Positions 45,861-54,762 of a DNA stretch of 64,000 nucleotides are shown in pieces (position 1 is the stretch's first letter; each line of letters opens with the position of its first letter). The notes below the pieces were generated by a model. The model saw only the letters and a program-made list of their open reading frames with translations. It was not told the origin of the DNA and did no database searches. Origin of the DNA: CAYPGJ01 sp050174775 (GTDB lineage Bacteria; Planctomycetota; Phycisphaerae; Phycisphaerales; UBA1924); assembly GCA_050174775.1 (NCBI GenBank), contig JBFXJP010000001.1:620001-684000 (forward strand), given 5' to 3'. The translations under genes and the position numbers were made by a program.

Positions 45861-46021
45861 CCCTTCTCGGCCATTTGTTGAGGACCATGCTGGAACCCCC
45901 TCGTCACCCCCACCGTAGGGCTAGCCGTGGGGTCTCTCGAGGGCAGTGCCGCGCGCACAAACACCGTCGATTTCCGCCCACGAGCAGCGAATGATCCAAA
46001 CGTCGAGGGAGCCCCGCGACC

Positions 46022-48502
46022 ATGCGAGCACGCTGCATCTCATTCCAGACCGCTTCGCTTCTCATCCTCCTGCCATCCGTCACTCTCGCCCAGCCAGAGG
46101 GTTGCCAACCCGGCTGGGCCGACCGCTTCAACGCCGGCGACCTCAACGGCGAAGTCCGCACCATGGTCGTCTGGGACGACGGCTCCGGACCCGCCCTGTA
46201 CGTCGGCGGCTCCTTCACCCTGGCCGGCGGCGCCCTCGCCTCCCGCGTCGCCAAGTGGGACGGCGAACGCTGGTCCAAGGTCGGCCTGGGTCTCGGCGTC
46301 ACCCAATTCGACGTCGTCAACGCCCTTGCCGTGCACAACGACGGCTCGGGAACCACGCTCTTTGCCGGCGGCGCGTTTCTCTCATCAGGCGCTGAGCCAA
46401 CGAGTTACGTCGCAAAGTGGGACGGCCAGGCCTGGGTCCCCATGGGCGGGGGCATGAACAACATCGTCAACTGCCTCGCCGTCTACAACGACGGCGCGGG
46501 GCCCAAGCTGTACGCGGGCGGCATCTTCGACACCGCAGGCAGCGTCGAGGCGCAGGGCATCGCCCGCTGGAACGGCTCGCAATGGAGCGCGCTCGCGCAG
46601 GGCATCCGCGGATTCGACCGCTCGGTCGAGTCGATGGCGGTCTTCCCGCAGGGCGCCGGCGGGCAGCTGTACGTGGGCGGGCGGTTCTCGCTGGCCGGGC
46701 CGGTGAGCGTGTCGAACGTCGCGCGCTGGACGGGCACGGGCTGGACGGGGGTGGGCACTGGCATCACGAGCAGCGCAGGGCTGGCGTTCGTGCGCACGCT
46801 CGTGCCCACAACGATCGGCGGCCCCGCACTCCTGGTGGGGGGGGAGTTCACCAACGCGGGTGGGGTGATGACAAACAACCTCGCGCGCTGGTCGGGCTCG
46901 TCGTGGTCTGCGATGGGCGGGGGCGTCGGGTTGGGCGGGGAATCGGTGCGTTCGATCACGCATCACGACGACGGGACGGGGTTAACGCTCTACGTCGGCG
47001 GGCTCTTCTCGAGCGCGGGTGGCGGCACGGCCCGCAACTTCGCGCGTTGGAACGGCACGACGTGGGCCGGGTTCGGCACGGGCGCGGACGGGGCGGTGAA
47101 CGCGATGTCGACGTTCAACCCGCCCAACGCCCCGCAGCGCGGCGGCCTGTTCATCGCGGGCTCGTTCGACACGGTGAACGGGGACGCGGCGCGGGGGCTG
47201 GCCCGCTGGAAATCCTCCGAGTGGCTGCCCCTCGGGCGCGGGTTCAACCGTGCGGTGGAGTCGCTCGTGGTGTACGACCCGACCCCCTTCACGAACCCCT
47301 CGCCCCGCCTCTACGCCTCGGGCCAGTTCACCTACGTCAACGCGGTGCGGGTCGACAGCCTCGCGCTCTGGAACGGCTCGGTGTGGACGCCCCTCGTCGG
47401 GGGCGGCGCCAACGGCCCGGTCCATGCGCTCGGTCTCTACAACTTCATCGAGCGCAACCTCATCGCGGGAGGCCAGTTCTCCTCGATCAACGGCGTGAGC
47501 GCGAGCAACATCGCGCGCTTCAACGGGACGTCGTGGTTCCCCATGGGCAGCGGCATCAACGGCCCCGTCTACGCCATCGCGGGCGTCGACGTCGGCAGCA
47601 CGCCCGTCGTGTACGTCGGGGGGGAGTTCACCACGGCCGGGGGGGTCTCGGCGAGCAACATCGCGGCATGGAACTCGGTCGGATGGTCGGCGCTCGGGAC
47701 CGGCACGACCGGCCCGGTGCGCGCGCTCGCGGTCGCAACCGAAGGCACGACGACCGTGCTCTACGCCGGGGGTGAGTTCAACGGCGCGGGGGTGTCGAAC
47801 ACGCGCTTCCTTGCCAAGTGGAACGGCGTGGCCTGGTCGTCTGTCGGTGGGGGGGTGAACGGGGCGGTGCACGCGATCCGCGTTGCGAACATCGGTCAGG
47901 GGCTCGGGGTCTACATCGGGGGTGACTTCACGGCGGTGGGCTCCCCACCTGCGCCGGCTCGGCGCATCGCGCGCCTGAATCTGTCGAATGCCACGTGGAA
48001 TGGGCTTGGGGAGGGGATGGACGGGCTCGTGACGACCATCGCGGTGTTCGACGACGGGGAGGGCCCGACGCTGTTCGCGGGCGGGGCGTTCGGCGCCGCG
48101 GGCATCGCGCAGACATCGGGCATCGCGCGCTGGACGGGGACGACGTGGATCGGCGTCGATGGTCCGGGCATGATCGGGGGCACGCTCGGGCAGACGCGCG
48201 TGAACGCGATCATCGGCGAGCCGGGAGTGGGAGGCGTGAGCCCGTCGCTGTTCGCGGGCGGGGAGTTCACTGCGGTGAACCAGACCACGTCCGGGCGCAT
48301 CGCGCGGCTCGAGGCGTGCCTGATGGTGTGCCCGGGCGACACGAACGGGGACGGGCGGGTCGATTTTCTCGACCTGAACAACGTGCTCGGGCTGTTCGGC
48401 GCGCAGGTGTCGCCCGGTTCTCCCGGAGACCTGAACGGGGACGGGGTCGTGGATTTCCTGGACCTGAACGCGGTGCTCTCATTCTTCGGGGTGGTGTGCT
48501 GA
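46022..48502 (+). CDS. Secreted protein of about 14 beta repeats with a dockerin-like end
   Basis: An 826-residue protein. The signal peptide is SFQTASLLILLPSVTLAQ. From about residue 40 to 750 it has roughly 14 units of about 50 residues, each with a Leu-Tyr-x-Gly-Gly-x-Phe-x-x-Ala-Gly core, an 'RW-x-G-x-x-W' element and 'G-x-G' turns (LYVGGSFTLAGG, LFAGGAFLSSG, LYVGGLFSSAGG, VYVGGEFTTAGG). This suggests a beta-propeller or similar fold. The C terminus has two dockerin-like loops, DTNGDGRVDFLDLNNVLGLF and DLNGDGVVDFLDLNAVLSFF. There is no PEP-CTERM-like tail. Codon use changes from C-ending to G-ending around 46.6-46.8 kb. It is presumed extracellular. Confidence 0.85.
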   Translation: MRARCISFQTASLLILLPSVTLAQPEGCQPGWADRFNAGDLNGEVRTMVVWDDGSGPALYVGGSFTLAGGALASRVAKWDGERWSKVGLGLGVTQFDVVNALAVHNDGSGTTLFAGGAFLSSGAEPTSYVAKWDGQAWVPMGGGMNNIVNCLAVYNDGAGPKLYAGGIFDTAGSVEAQGIARWNGSQWSALAQGIRGFDRSVESMAVFPQGAGGQLYVGGRFSLAGPVSVSNVARWTGTGWTGVGTGITSSAGLAFVRTLVPTTIGGPALLVGGEFTNAGGVMTNNLARWSGSSWSAMGGGVGLGGESVRSITHHDDGTGLTLYVGGLFSSAGGGTARNFARWNGTTWAGFGTGADGAVNAMSTFNPPNAPQRGGLFIAGSFDTVNGDAARGLARWKSSEWLPLGRGFNRAVESLVVYDPTPFTNPSPRLYASGQFTYVNAVRVDSLALWNGSVWTPLVGGGANGPVHALGLYNFIERNLIAGGQFSSINGVSASNIARFNGTSWFPMGSGINGPVYAIAGVDVGSTPVVYVGGEFTTAGGVSASNIAAWNSVGWSALGTGTTGPVRALAVATEGTTTVLYAGGEFNGAGVSNTRFLAKWNGVAWSSVGGGVNGAVHAIRVANIGQGLGVYIGGDFTAVGSPPAPARRIARLNLSNATWNGLGEGMDGLVTTIAVFDDGEGPTLFAGGAFGAAGIAQTSGIARWTGTTWIGVDGPGMIGGTLGQTRVNAIIGEPGVGGVSPSLFAGGEFTAVNQTTSGRIARLEACLMVCPGDTNGDGRVDFLDLNNVLGLFGAQVSPGSPGDLNGDGVVDFLDLNAVLSFFGVVC

Positions 48503-48543
48503 GCCGGGCTCGCTCGACTCTCGCCCGGTCCTCCGTGCATCGC

Positions 48544-48549
48544 TATACT
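48544..48549 (+). promoter_or_regulatory. Candidate -10 element for tRNA-Val(GAC)
   Basis: TATACT lies 13 bp upstream of the mature tRNA 5' end. I see no good -35 at a proper distance. Confidence 0.4.
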
Positions 48550-48562
48550 CGCGACCCCGAAC

Positions 48563-48636
48563 GGGCGATTGGCGCAGCTGGCTAGCGCGCCTGCATGACA
48601 CGCAGGAGGTCACTGGTTCGAGTCCAGTATCGCCCA
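48563..48636 (+). tRNA. tRNA-Val (anticodon GAC)
   Basis: A complete cloverleaf: acceptor 48563-48569 with 48629-48635, D arm GCGC/GCGC, anticodon stem CCTGC/GCAGG with loop ATGACAC (anticodon GAC at 48597-48599), and T loop TTCGAGT. This is the second valine tRNA of the window, complementing CAC at 25190; a UAC isoacceptor must be elsewhere. Confidence 0.95.
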
Positions 48637-48650
48637 CTTGAGGAGATGAA

Positions 48651-48690
48651 AACGCCCGCGACCGATGAGGCCGCGGGCGTTGTTGTTTTC
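48651..48690. terminator. Bidirectional intrinsic terminator
   Basis: A perfect 10-bp stem (48651-48660 with 48672-48681) has T-rich sequence on the plus side and TTTTC on the minus side. It separates tRNA-Val from the convergent protease gene and may serve both. Confidence 0.75.
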
Positions 48691-48724
48691 CGTGTTTCCG
48701 GGCGTCAGCCCGGAGGGTTCGGGA

Positions 48725-51700
48725 TCACCGGTCGTTGGGGTCGAGGCCCATGCCGGAGCGGTTGGGGTACTTGGGGCGCACCGGCGTCTTGGGCGGGTTG
48801 GCCTCGAGTTCCTTGAGGATGTGCTCGATGGCGGCGTCGAGCTGGGGATCGCCGATGCCGGTGCGCTTGGGCGAGCCGATCGCCATGAGCGCCGGGTCAT
48901 CGACAACCACGATGTCGGGGTCGACGCCGTGGCCTTCGACGCCCCAGGTCCCGTCGTTCTCGAAGAAGCCGAAGGTGGGGACGGTCATGCCCTGTCCGTC
49001 GATGAAGCCGGGGTTGCCGGAGATGCCGACGAGGCCGCCCCAGGTCCTCATGCCGATGAGCTTGCCGAGCCCCGCGGCGCGGAAGTAGTAGGGGAAGGCG
49101 TCTCCGCCGGAGCCCGCGAGCCCGTTGACCAGCATGACCTTCGGGCCGGTGTGGCCGTCCGGGGGCCAGGGGAAGTCGTTGGCGTTGCGGAGCGCCCAGT
49201 AGTTGGTGACGGGGCGGTTCAGCAACTCGATGAAGCGCGTGGGGATCTGGCCGCCGGAGTTCCAGCGGTCGTCGATGATGAGGGCGGGCTTGGCGTTCTG
49301 TGCGTAGTACTGGCGGACGAGGTCGTTCTGCCCGTCGATGCCGGTGCTGGGGACGTAGATGTACCCGGCTCTGCCGCCGGTCTTCTCCTCGACGTACTTG
49401 CGGCGCGCCTCGATCCAGTCGCGGTAGCGGAGGTTGCCGTCATTGTTGAGGAGCGTGACGACGATGTCCTTGGCCTTGTCGTCGCGCTGGGGGTTCTCGG
49501 AGATGGTGAGCGTGACGGTTTTGCCGCCCAGCCCGACGAACGCGGCCCAGGGGTCCTTCTTGGTGTCGACGTCGATGCCATTGACCGCGAGGAGGTAGTG
49601 GCCTTCGGATGCCTCGACTCCGGGCTCGGAGAGGGGGCCAACGGCGTCGGAATCCCACGCGGCGCCGCGGTAGATCTTGGAGATGCGGTAGGCGCCGTTC
49701 TCGAGCGTGAAGTCGCAGCCGAGGAGGCCGCAGTTCACGGAGGGCATGGTCTCGGTCTCGCCGCCCTGGTAGTAGGCGTGTCCGACGTTCAGTTCGGAGA
49801 TCATCTCCGCGATGATGTAGGAGAGGTCTTCGCGGGAGTTGGCGTCGGCGAGCATGGCCTCGTACTGCTTGCGGACCTTCTCCCAGTCGACGCCGTGCAT
49901 GTTGGGGTCGTAGAAGTAATCGCGCTGGATGCGCCATGCGTCGGTAAAGACCTGCTTCCACTCGTCGCGCGGATCGACGGTGACCCACATCGGATCATCG
50001 TTGATCGCCTTCGGGGTGGCGCCGGCGGAGGCGTCGAGGAGCGCCGGCTTGCCGCCCTGGATGACGATGAGTTTCTTGCCGTCGGGGGTGATGTCGAAAC
50101 CGCCCGAGCCGGAGAGGACGTTCTTCTCCTCTTTCTTGTCGTCCTTGAGGGAGAAGATCTTGATGGAGGGGGCGCCGTCATCGCCGCGCGAGGAGCGGCG
50201 CACGTAGATGAGGTCGCCCTTGTCGTTCACGGCGAGCCGGCCGAAGTTGCCGCTCTTGACGGGGAGGCGCATCGTGCGCGACTCGATGCCTTCGAGGTCG
50301 ATCTCGACCTTCTCCGCGGCCTTCTCGCCTTCCTTCTTTTCGCCGTCCTTCTTGTCCGTGCCCTTGACGGTGCGCTTGCCGTCGATGGCGCCCTCGAAGT
50401 TCATCTCGGGCGCGGAGACCGTTCCCTTGATGGATTCTCCGGTGATGGTGGCCTTCATGGTCGCGGTCCCGCCCGCCTCGATGGTGAGCGTGGCCGTGAT
50501 GGTCTTGGTCGTCGGGTCGTAGGTCCCGTCGATGGTGGCGGAGCCGACGGTGATGGTGATGGATCCGGTGACCTTGTTGTCGGCGTCGAGGGTGAGATGC
50601 ATGGTGAAGTTGTCACCGCCGGGGGGCAGGGGCTCGCCGCCGGTCATCTTGCCTTCCCACGTGCCGGAGAGGCCGTCGTCGGCGGCGCCGTTCTTCTTGG
50701 CGTCGTCCTTCTTGCCCTCGCCGTTCTTCTCGTCCTTGTCGGCCTTGTCGCCGTCCTTCTTGTCCTTGTCCTTCTCCCATGACTCCTCGTCGGACTTGGG
50801 CGCCCACGGGGAGGTCTTGTCCTTCTTGAGGGGCACGGCGATGAGGACCTCGGTGCCGGAGTAGAGGAACTCGGTGCCGAGCTCGCCGTACTCGGGGCTG
50901 TAGGACTGGTTGCTGCGGTAGAAGAGGTATTCGCCCTTGCGGTCGAAGGTGGGGGCCTGCGCGTTGAAGTAGGGTGAGGTGAGCGGGTGCTTCTCGCCGG
51001 CTTCGACGTTGTAGACCCAGACCTGCGAGATGCGGGCGTCTTCGTGCGCGCGGTCGTAGGCGATCCAGCGGCTGTCGTGGGACCAGGTGACGGTCATGCC
51101 CGTGCCGTCCCAGGACCAGGGGTCGCGGTCGACGGTCTTCACCTCGCCCGACTCGACGTCGAGGAGGAAGATGGTGGCTGAGTTGTCGAGATAGGCGATC
51201 TTCTTGGAGTCGGGTGACCAGGAGGCGGCGAAGCGGAAGTTCTTGTCGGCGTCGGTGAGCTTCTTCGTCTCGCCCTTGCCGTCGGATTGCGTGATGTAGA
51301 GCTGGTACTCGCCGGTCTCATCGCTCCAGTAGGCGATCCACTTGCCGTCGGGGCTCCAGGAGGGATCGCGCTCGGCGATGCCGTCGGTGCGCGTGAGGTT
51401 TCGGGGCGTGCCGTTCTCGGCCGGGAGCGACCAGATGTCGCCGCGCGCCTCGACAGCGACGCGCTTGGCCGAGGGGGACACGCCCGCGGCGCCGCGGTTC
51501 ACGAACTTGCTGGCGTCGACCTGCTGGGGCATGAGCTTGGGGCGTGCGCCCGGGATGACGATGTTGACGGCGCGCGAGGTTCCGGCCTGGACGTCGTAGA
51601 GATAGAGGTCCTTGCCGTACTGGAAGACGATCTCGCCGCGCCCGTTGGGGCCGGGGCCGACGGCGGGCCACTTCACGTCGTAGTCGGCGAAACGTGTGAG

Positions 51701-52453
51701 TTGCTTGCGCTCGCCGGAGGCCGGGTCGTAGGACCAGATGTTGAGGCGGTGCTCATCGCCCTGGTCGGAGATGTAGAAGACCTTGTCGCCTCGCGGGCTC
51801 CACATGGGCTGGGTGTCGGTGCCTTCCCAGTCGGTGATCTGCTTGCTGGAGAAGTCCTTGAGATTGAAGAGCCAGACGTCGGTGGCCATGCCGCCGCGGT
51901 AACGCTTCCAGGTGCGCGTGTCGGTGGAGTGGGGGGTGTAGGCGAGCCACTGGCCGTCGGGGGAGATGCTGCCGTTGGTCCCGTAGGGGATGGGGAGCAT
52001 GTCGGGCATGCCGCCGCCCGGGGAGGAGAAGAAGAGCTGGGTTTGGCGCGTGCGAAACGCGAAGCCGGTGGACTGCCAGAGGAGTTTGTCCTCGGAGGTC
52101 CAGTCGCAGAGGATCTCGGTGGAGGGGTGATGGGTCATGCGGGAGGGGATGCCGCCGGAGACGGGGGTGACGTAGATGTCACGATCTCCCTCGTAGTTGC
52201 CGACGAAGGCGACCTTGGAGCCGTCCGGGCTGAAGCGGGGGAAGAGCTCCTGCCCTGCGGGGCCCGCGAGAGGCTTGGCCTCGCCGCCCTCGCGCGGGAC
52301 GAGCCAGAGGTCGTTGGCGTACGAGAACACGATGTGCGTCGCGCTCACGTCGGGGTAGCGGAGCATGCCCGCGTGCGGGCTGACCTGCCCGAGCGCGACG
52401 GTCGAGGTCGCGCACCATCCAACGAATAACACCCGCGTGCCGCATTTGCCCAT
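48725..52453 (-). CDS. Tricorn-type S41 peptidase with a large inserted region
   Basis: A 1242-residue exported protease. It has a signal-like N terminus (VLFVGWCATSTVALG), then WD/PD40 beta-propeller repeats (residues ~30-520: LFPRFSPDGSKVAFVGN, PSWSPDGKWIAYWSDETGEY), a C1-type domain, a PDZ domain (YRISKIYRGAAW... HYLLAVNGIDV) and a C-terminal S41 domain with nucleophile Ser in NGLAGSGGDAFPYY. An upstream His in SELNVGHAYY fits the catalytic residue. Between the propellers lies an insertion of about 200 residues: a Lys/Asp/Glu-rich linker, a beta-rich module (SGTWEGKMTGGEPLP ... GTVSAPEMNFEGAIDG), and a second charged linker. It would degrade peptides in the periplasm. Expression appears single-gene. 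Confidence 0.93.
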   Translation of the reverse strand: MGKCGTRVLFVGWCATSTVALGQVSPHAGMLRYPDVSATHIVFSYANDLWLVPREGGEAKPLAGPAGQELFPRFSPDGSKVAFVGNYEGDRDIYVTPVSGGIPSRMTHHPSTEILCDWTSEDKLLWQSTGFAFRTRQTQLFFSSPGGGMPDMLPIPYGTNGSISPDGQWLAYTPHSTDTRTWKRYRGGMATDVWLFNLKDFSSKQITDWEGTDTQPMWSPRGDKVFYISDQGDEHRLNIWSYDPASGERKQLTRFADYDVKWPAVGPGPNGRGEIVFQYGKDLYLYDVQAGTSRAVNIVIPGARPKLMPQQVDASKFVNRGAAGVSPSAKRVAVEARGDIWSLPAENGTPRNLTRTDGIAERDPSWSPDGKWIAYWSDETGEYQLYITQSDGKGETKKLTDADKNFRFAASWSPDSKKIAYLDNSATIFLLDVESGEVKTVDRDPWSWDGTGMTVTWSHDSRWIAYDRAHEDARISQVWVYNVEAGEKHPLTSPYFNAQAPTFDRKGEYLFYRSNQSYSPEYGELGTEFLYSGTEVLIAVPLKKDKTSPWAPKSDEESWEKDKDKKDGDKADKDEKNGEGKKDDAKKNGAADDGLSGTWEGKMTGGEPLPPGGDNFTMHLTLDADNKVTGSITITVGSATIDGTYDPTTKTITATLTIEAGGTATMKATITGESIKGTVSAPEMNFEGAIDGKRTVKGTDKKDGEKKEGEKAAEKVEIDLEGIESRTMRLPVKSGNFGRLAVNDKGDLIYVRRSSRGDDGAPSIKIFSLKDDKKEEKNVLSGSGGFDITPDGKKLIVIQGGKPALLDASAGATPKAINDDPMWVTVDPRDEWKQVFTDAWRIQRDYFYDPNMHGVDWEKVRKQYEAMLADANSREDLSYIIAEMISELNVGHAYYQGGETETMPSVNCGLLGCDFTLENGAYRISKIYRGAAWDSDAVGPLSEPGVEASEGHYLLAVNGIDVDTKKDPWAAFVGLGGKTVTLTISENPQRDDKAKDIVVTLLNNDGNLRYRDWIEARRKYVEEKTGGRAGYIYVPSTGIDGQNDLVRQYYAQNAKPALIIDDRWNSGGQIPTRFIELLNRPVTNYWALRNANDFPWPPDGHTGPKVMLVNGLAGSGGDAFPYYFRAAGLGKLIGMRTWGGLVGISGNPGFIDGQGMTVPTFGFFENDGTWGVEGHGVDPDIVVVDDPALMAIGSPKRTGIGDPQLDAAIEHILKELEANPPKTPVRPKYPNRSGMGLDPNDR

Positions 52454-52558
52454 CGTGTGAATCTCCTTGTGTCGCGTGAGCCCGGGGCTTGGGAACGGGG
52501 TTCCGTGGGACGCTGGCCCGGGTCGGTGGTCCTTATACAGGCCGGGGACGACGGTGTT

Positions 52559-53560
52559 TCACCGAGCGCCGGGGGCCAGGGGGAGGACGAGGGCGTTGCG
52601 GGCGGCGAATTCCCGGAAGCCAAGGGACTGGTAGACGCGCAAAGCCGGCGCGTTGCGGTGGTCAACGGCGCAGACGACGAGTCGCTCGGGGCGTTTGGTC
52701 GCGGCGATGGCGATGGCGTAGCGGAGGAGGGGGGCGGAGAGCTTTTTGCCACGGAGGTCGGGCCCGAGGCCGAGGTAGACGAGTTCGATCTGGGATTGCG
52801 CGGGGCAGGGGTTGAGGAGGAGCGCGCCTTCGGGACGGCCCTCGACTCGGATGAGCCACCAGAGAGAGGGATCGTGCTCGCCGGTGGCGAGGTGGCTGGC
52901 GAGGACGTCGCGCGTCTGGCGGATCTCGCAGAGTTCGGGGCAGTCGAGCGTGTCGATGTAGGAGCGGTCGAGGGCGGCGATGAAGTCGTGCTCGAGTGCG
53001 GGCGTCCAGTGCTGGAGGGTGACGTGGGGGGGAAGTGGTGGGGGGGTGGCGGGACGATCACGCTTGGGGGAGGGGATGCGGCCCTGCATGTAGGAGAGGG
53101 AGGCGATCGGGCGGAAACCTGCATGGAGGTAGGCGCGTTCTGCGGGTCGTTCGCTGGGATCGAGGAGGGCTTGGGCGAGCGCGGGTGAGGGAGTGGAGGC
53201 GCGCGGCTCGCTTCCGGCGCGTGTTGCGGCGCGGATGACCTCGCCGAGCTCTTGTTCTTCGGTGGGGGAGGTCGGGGTGGAGACGAAGCAGTTGAGTGTG
53301 CGTCCGGCTCCCGGGGTGGCGAGGCAGACCTGGCGGACGTGGTTGTCTTTGAGGCTGGCCCAGAGGTTGGCGACGTCGATGTTGTATCGCGCGGCCATGT
53401 CGAGGAAGGCGCGACCGGCGCCGGGCGAGCCGCGGGCGGATTCGTGGACGAGTTTTGCGGCGGCGCGTTCGCGGTCCGGGCCGTCGACTTGTCGGATGGC
53501 GACGTCGTGGGCGGGGTCGCCCGATCGTCCGGTTCCGGATGTGGGGGAGACGATGGACAT
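52559..53560 (-). CDS. GNAT-family acetyltransferase with two GNAT-like halves
   Basis: A 333-residue protein. The C-terminal half (about 195-333) carries the GNAT motif A LVYLGLGPDLRGKKLSAPLL with the acetyl-CoA loop (Leu-Gly-Lys-type), then ERLVVCAVDHRNAPALRVYQ-SLGFREF. The N-terminal half (about 20-170) looks like a degenerate GNAT (GAGRTLNCFVSTPTSPTEEQ, AERAYLHAGFRPIASLSYMQ). A two-half layout is known for MshD and related enzymes. The acetyl acceptor is unknown. It is 105 bp upstream of the tricorn gene on the same strand, and divergent from the gene at 53665. Confidence 0.8.
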   Translation of the reverse strand: MSIVSPTSGTGRSGDPAHDVAIRQVDGPDRERAAAKLVHESARGSPGAGRAFLDMAARYNIDVANLWASLKDNHVRQVCLATPGAGRTLNCFVSTPTSPTEEQELGEVIRAATRAGSEPRASTPSPALAQALLDPSERPAERAYLHAGFRPIASLSYMQGRIPSPKRDRPATPPPLPPHVTLQHWTPALEHDFIAALDRSYIDTLDCPELCEIRQTRDVLASHLATGEHDPSLWWLIRVEGRPEGALLLNPCPAQSQIELVYLGLGPDLRGKKLSAPLLRYAIAIAATKRPERLVVCAVDHRNAPALRVYQSLGFREFAARNALVLPLAPGAR

Positions 53561-53664
53561 GCGCGACGGGGTGGAGCCGTCCTTTGACGACCCGCGTACC
53601 GATCATAGACTAACGTTTTCCGGCCTCAGTACGCCATTTCCCCCGCTTGAGAGGAGCGCGCAGG

Positions 53665-54324
53665 ATGGGTTCACGCATTGTTCGACGATTGGCGCCCGTG
53701 CTTCCCGCGCTCGCGCTCGGCCTGTTCTGCCCGTGCGGTGACGCGATGCGCGCGATGGCGGCGCCCGAGCCCTCGCCCGTGCCGCTCCGTTGGGAGCTGG
53801 ACGTCGAGACGGGGCAGCTGCGGCTGGCCATGGTGGAGGTGGCCGGGGAGGGGCTGCGGCCGTTCCTGTATCTGCCGTACAAGGTGGAGAACAATTCAGG
53901 GCAGGAGGTGTATTTTGCGCCGACGTTCGAGCTGTCGACGGACGAGTCGGCCGAGGTGCAGCGGGCGGGTCGGGGCGTGCCTGCGAGCGTGACGGATGAG
54001 ATCATCCGCCGGCTGAGCAACCCGTTCGTGCAGGACCAGATTTCGGTGATCGGGCCGCTGCTGCAGGGGGCGGAGCACGCGCGCGAGAGCGTGGCGGTGT
54101 GGCCGGTGGAGAACATGAAGCCCAGCCGCGTGACTGTGTATGCGTCGGGGTTTAGCGGGGAGACGAAGCGGGTGACGCCGCCGGACGCGTCGAAGGAGGG
54201 GGGGGAGGCGAAGGAGGTAGTGCTCCGCAAGACGCTGATGCTGGAGCACCTGACCCCGGGGGACCTGGCGGGGCAGGGGAACGATCCGATCTCCCGGACG
54301 AACACCCGCTGGATTCTCCGCTGA
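53665..54324 (+). CDS. Exported protein of unknown function
   Basis: A 219-residue protein from ATG 53665, which has GAGGAG about 9 bp upstream; TTG 53647 is also in frame. The N terminus is a signal peptide (VLPALALGLFCPCGDAMRAM). The remainder is polar and beta-prone, with one stretch (FLYLPYKVENNSGQEVYFAP) that looks like an immunoglobulin-like strand pair, as in proteins with a conserved 'xN-x-T/S-x-x-x-x-x' fold. No motif allows a name. It precedes rpmA-obgE by 75 bp; a relation to those genes is not evident. Confidence 0.68.
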   Translation: MGSRIVRRLAPVLPALALGLFCPCGDAMRAMAAPEPSPVPLRWELDVETGQLRLAMVEVAGEGLRPFLYLPYKVENNSGQEVYFAPTFELSTDESAEVQRAGRGVPASVTDEIIRRLSNPFVQDQISVIGPLLQGAEHARESVAVWPVENMKPSRVTVYASGFSGETKRVTPPDASKEGGEAKEVVLRKTLMLEHLTPGDLAGQGNDPISRTNTRWILR

Positions 54325-54337
54325 GGCTCGCTATACT
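54310..54337 (+). promoter_or_regulatory. Candidate promoter for rpmA
   Basis: TATACT (54332-54337) is a good -10, and TGGATT (54310-54315) is a weak -35 with 16-bp spacing. It overlaps the 3' end of the upstream gene. Confidence 0.4.
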
Positions 54338-54399
54338 GTCGGCCCCTCGTCGGTAGGGGGGTGTTCGGAATATCGCACGCACGGCAAGAGGCCTTCGTC

Positions 54400-54678
54400 A
54401 TGGCACATAAGAAGGGTCAGGGCTCGACCAAGAACGGGCGCGACTCGAATCCCAAGTATCTCGGCATCAAGCTCTACGGCGGGGAGCGCGCGCAGCACGG
54501 CGCGATCATCGTCCGTCAGCGCGGCACCCCCGTGAAGCCCGGCTACATGGTGGCCCGCGGCAAGGACGACACGCTGTTCGCCATGTGCGACGGCGAGGTG
54601 ATGTTCCGCTCGGGCAAGGTGCACGTGATCCCGGCCGATCCCGCGACGCCGCGCCCCAAGTGGCTCGCCGCGTCCTGA
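54400..54678 (+). CDS. rpmA: 50S ribosomal protein L27
   Basis: A component of the large ribosomal subunit at the peptidyl-transferase centre. The 92-residue protein starts AHKKGQGSTKNGRDSNPKYL, the conserved L27 opening, followed by GIKLYGGERAQHGAIIVRQR and GTPVKPGYMVARGKDDTLFA. There is no N-terminal extension of the kind processed in Firmicutes. ATG 54400 is chosen because it gives the standard start; a longer frame from 54361 adds an implausible 13 residues. It lies just upstream of obgE, a common pairing in bacteria (often with rplU, which is absent here). Confidence 0.97.
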   Translation: MAHKKGQGSTKNGRDSNPKYLGIKLYGGERAQHGAIIVRQRGTPVKPGYMVARGKDDTLFAMCDGEVMFRSGKVHVIPADPATPRPKWLAAS

Positions 54679-54710
54679 GTCGGCGCGCTCGTTCTCAAGA
54701 GACCCATCTC

Positions 54711-54745
54711 CGGCCGCGGGCGTCCGTCCGCGGCCTGTTGTTTTT
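54711..54745 (+). terminator. Intrinsic terminator
   Basis: A perfect eight-pair stem GGCCGCGG/CCGCGGCC (54712-54719 with 54728-54735) is followed by a T-rich run. It lies between rpmA and obgE, so read-through may be partial. Confidence 0.85.
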
Positions 54746-54762
54746 CCGCATAGGCTCATCGC

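Noticed and set aside
45906..45931. Hairpin CCCCAC...GTGGGG after the HlyD-like gene
   Set aside because: Only a 6-bp stem, a long loop and no T-run, so it is not supported as a terminator.
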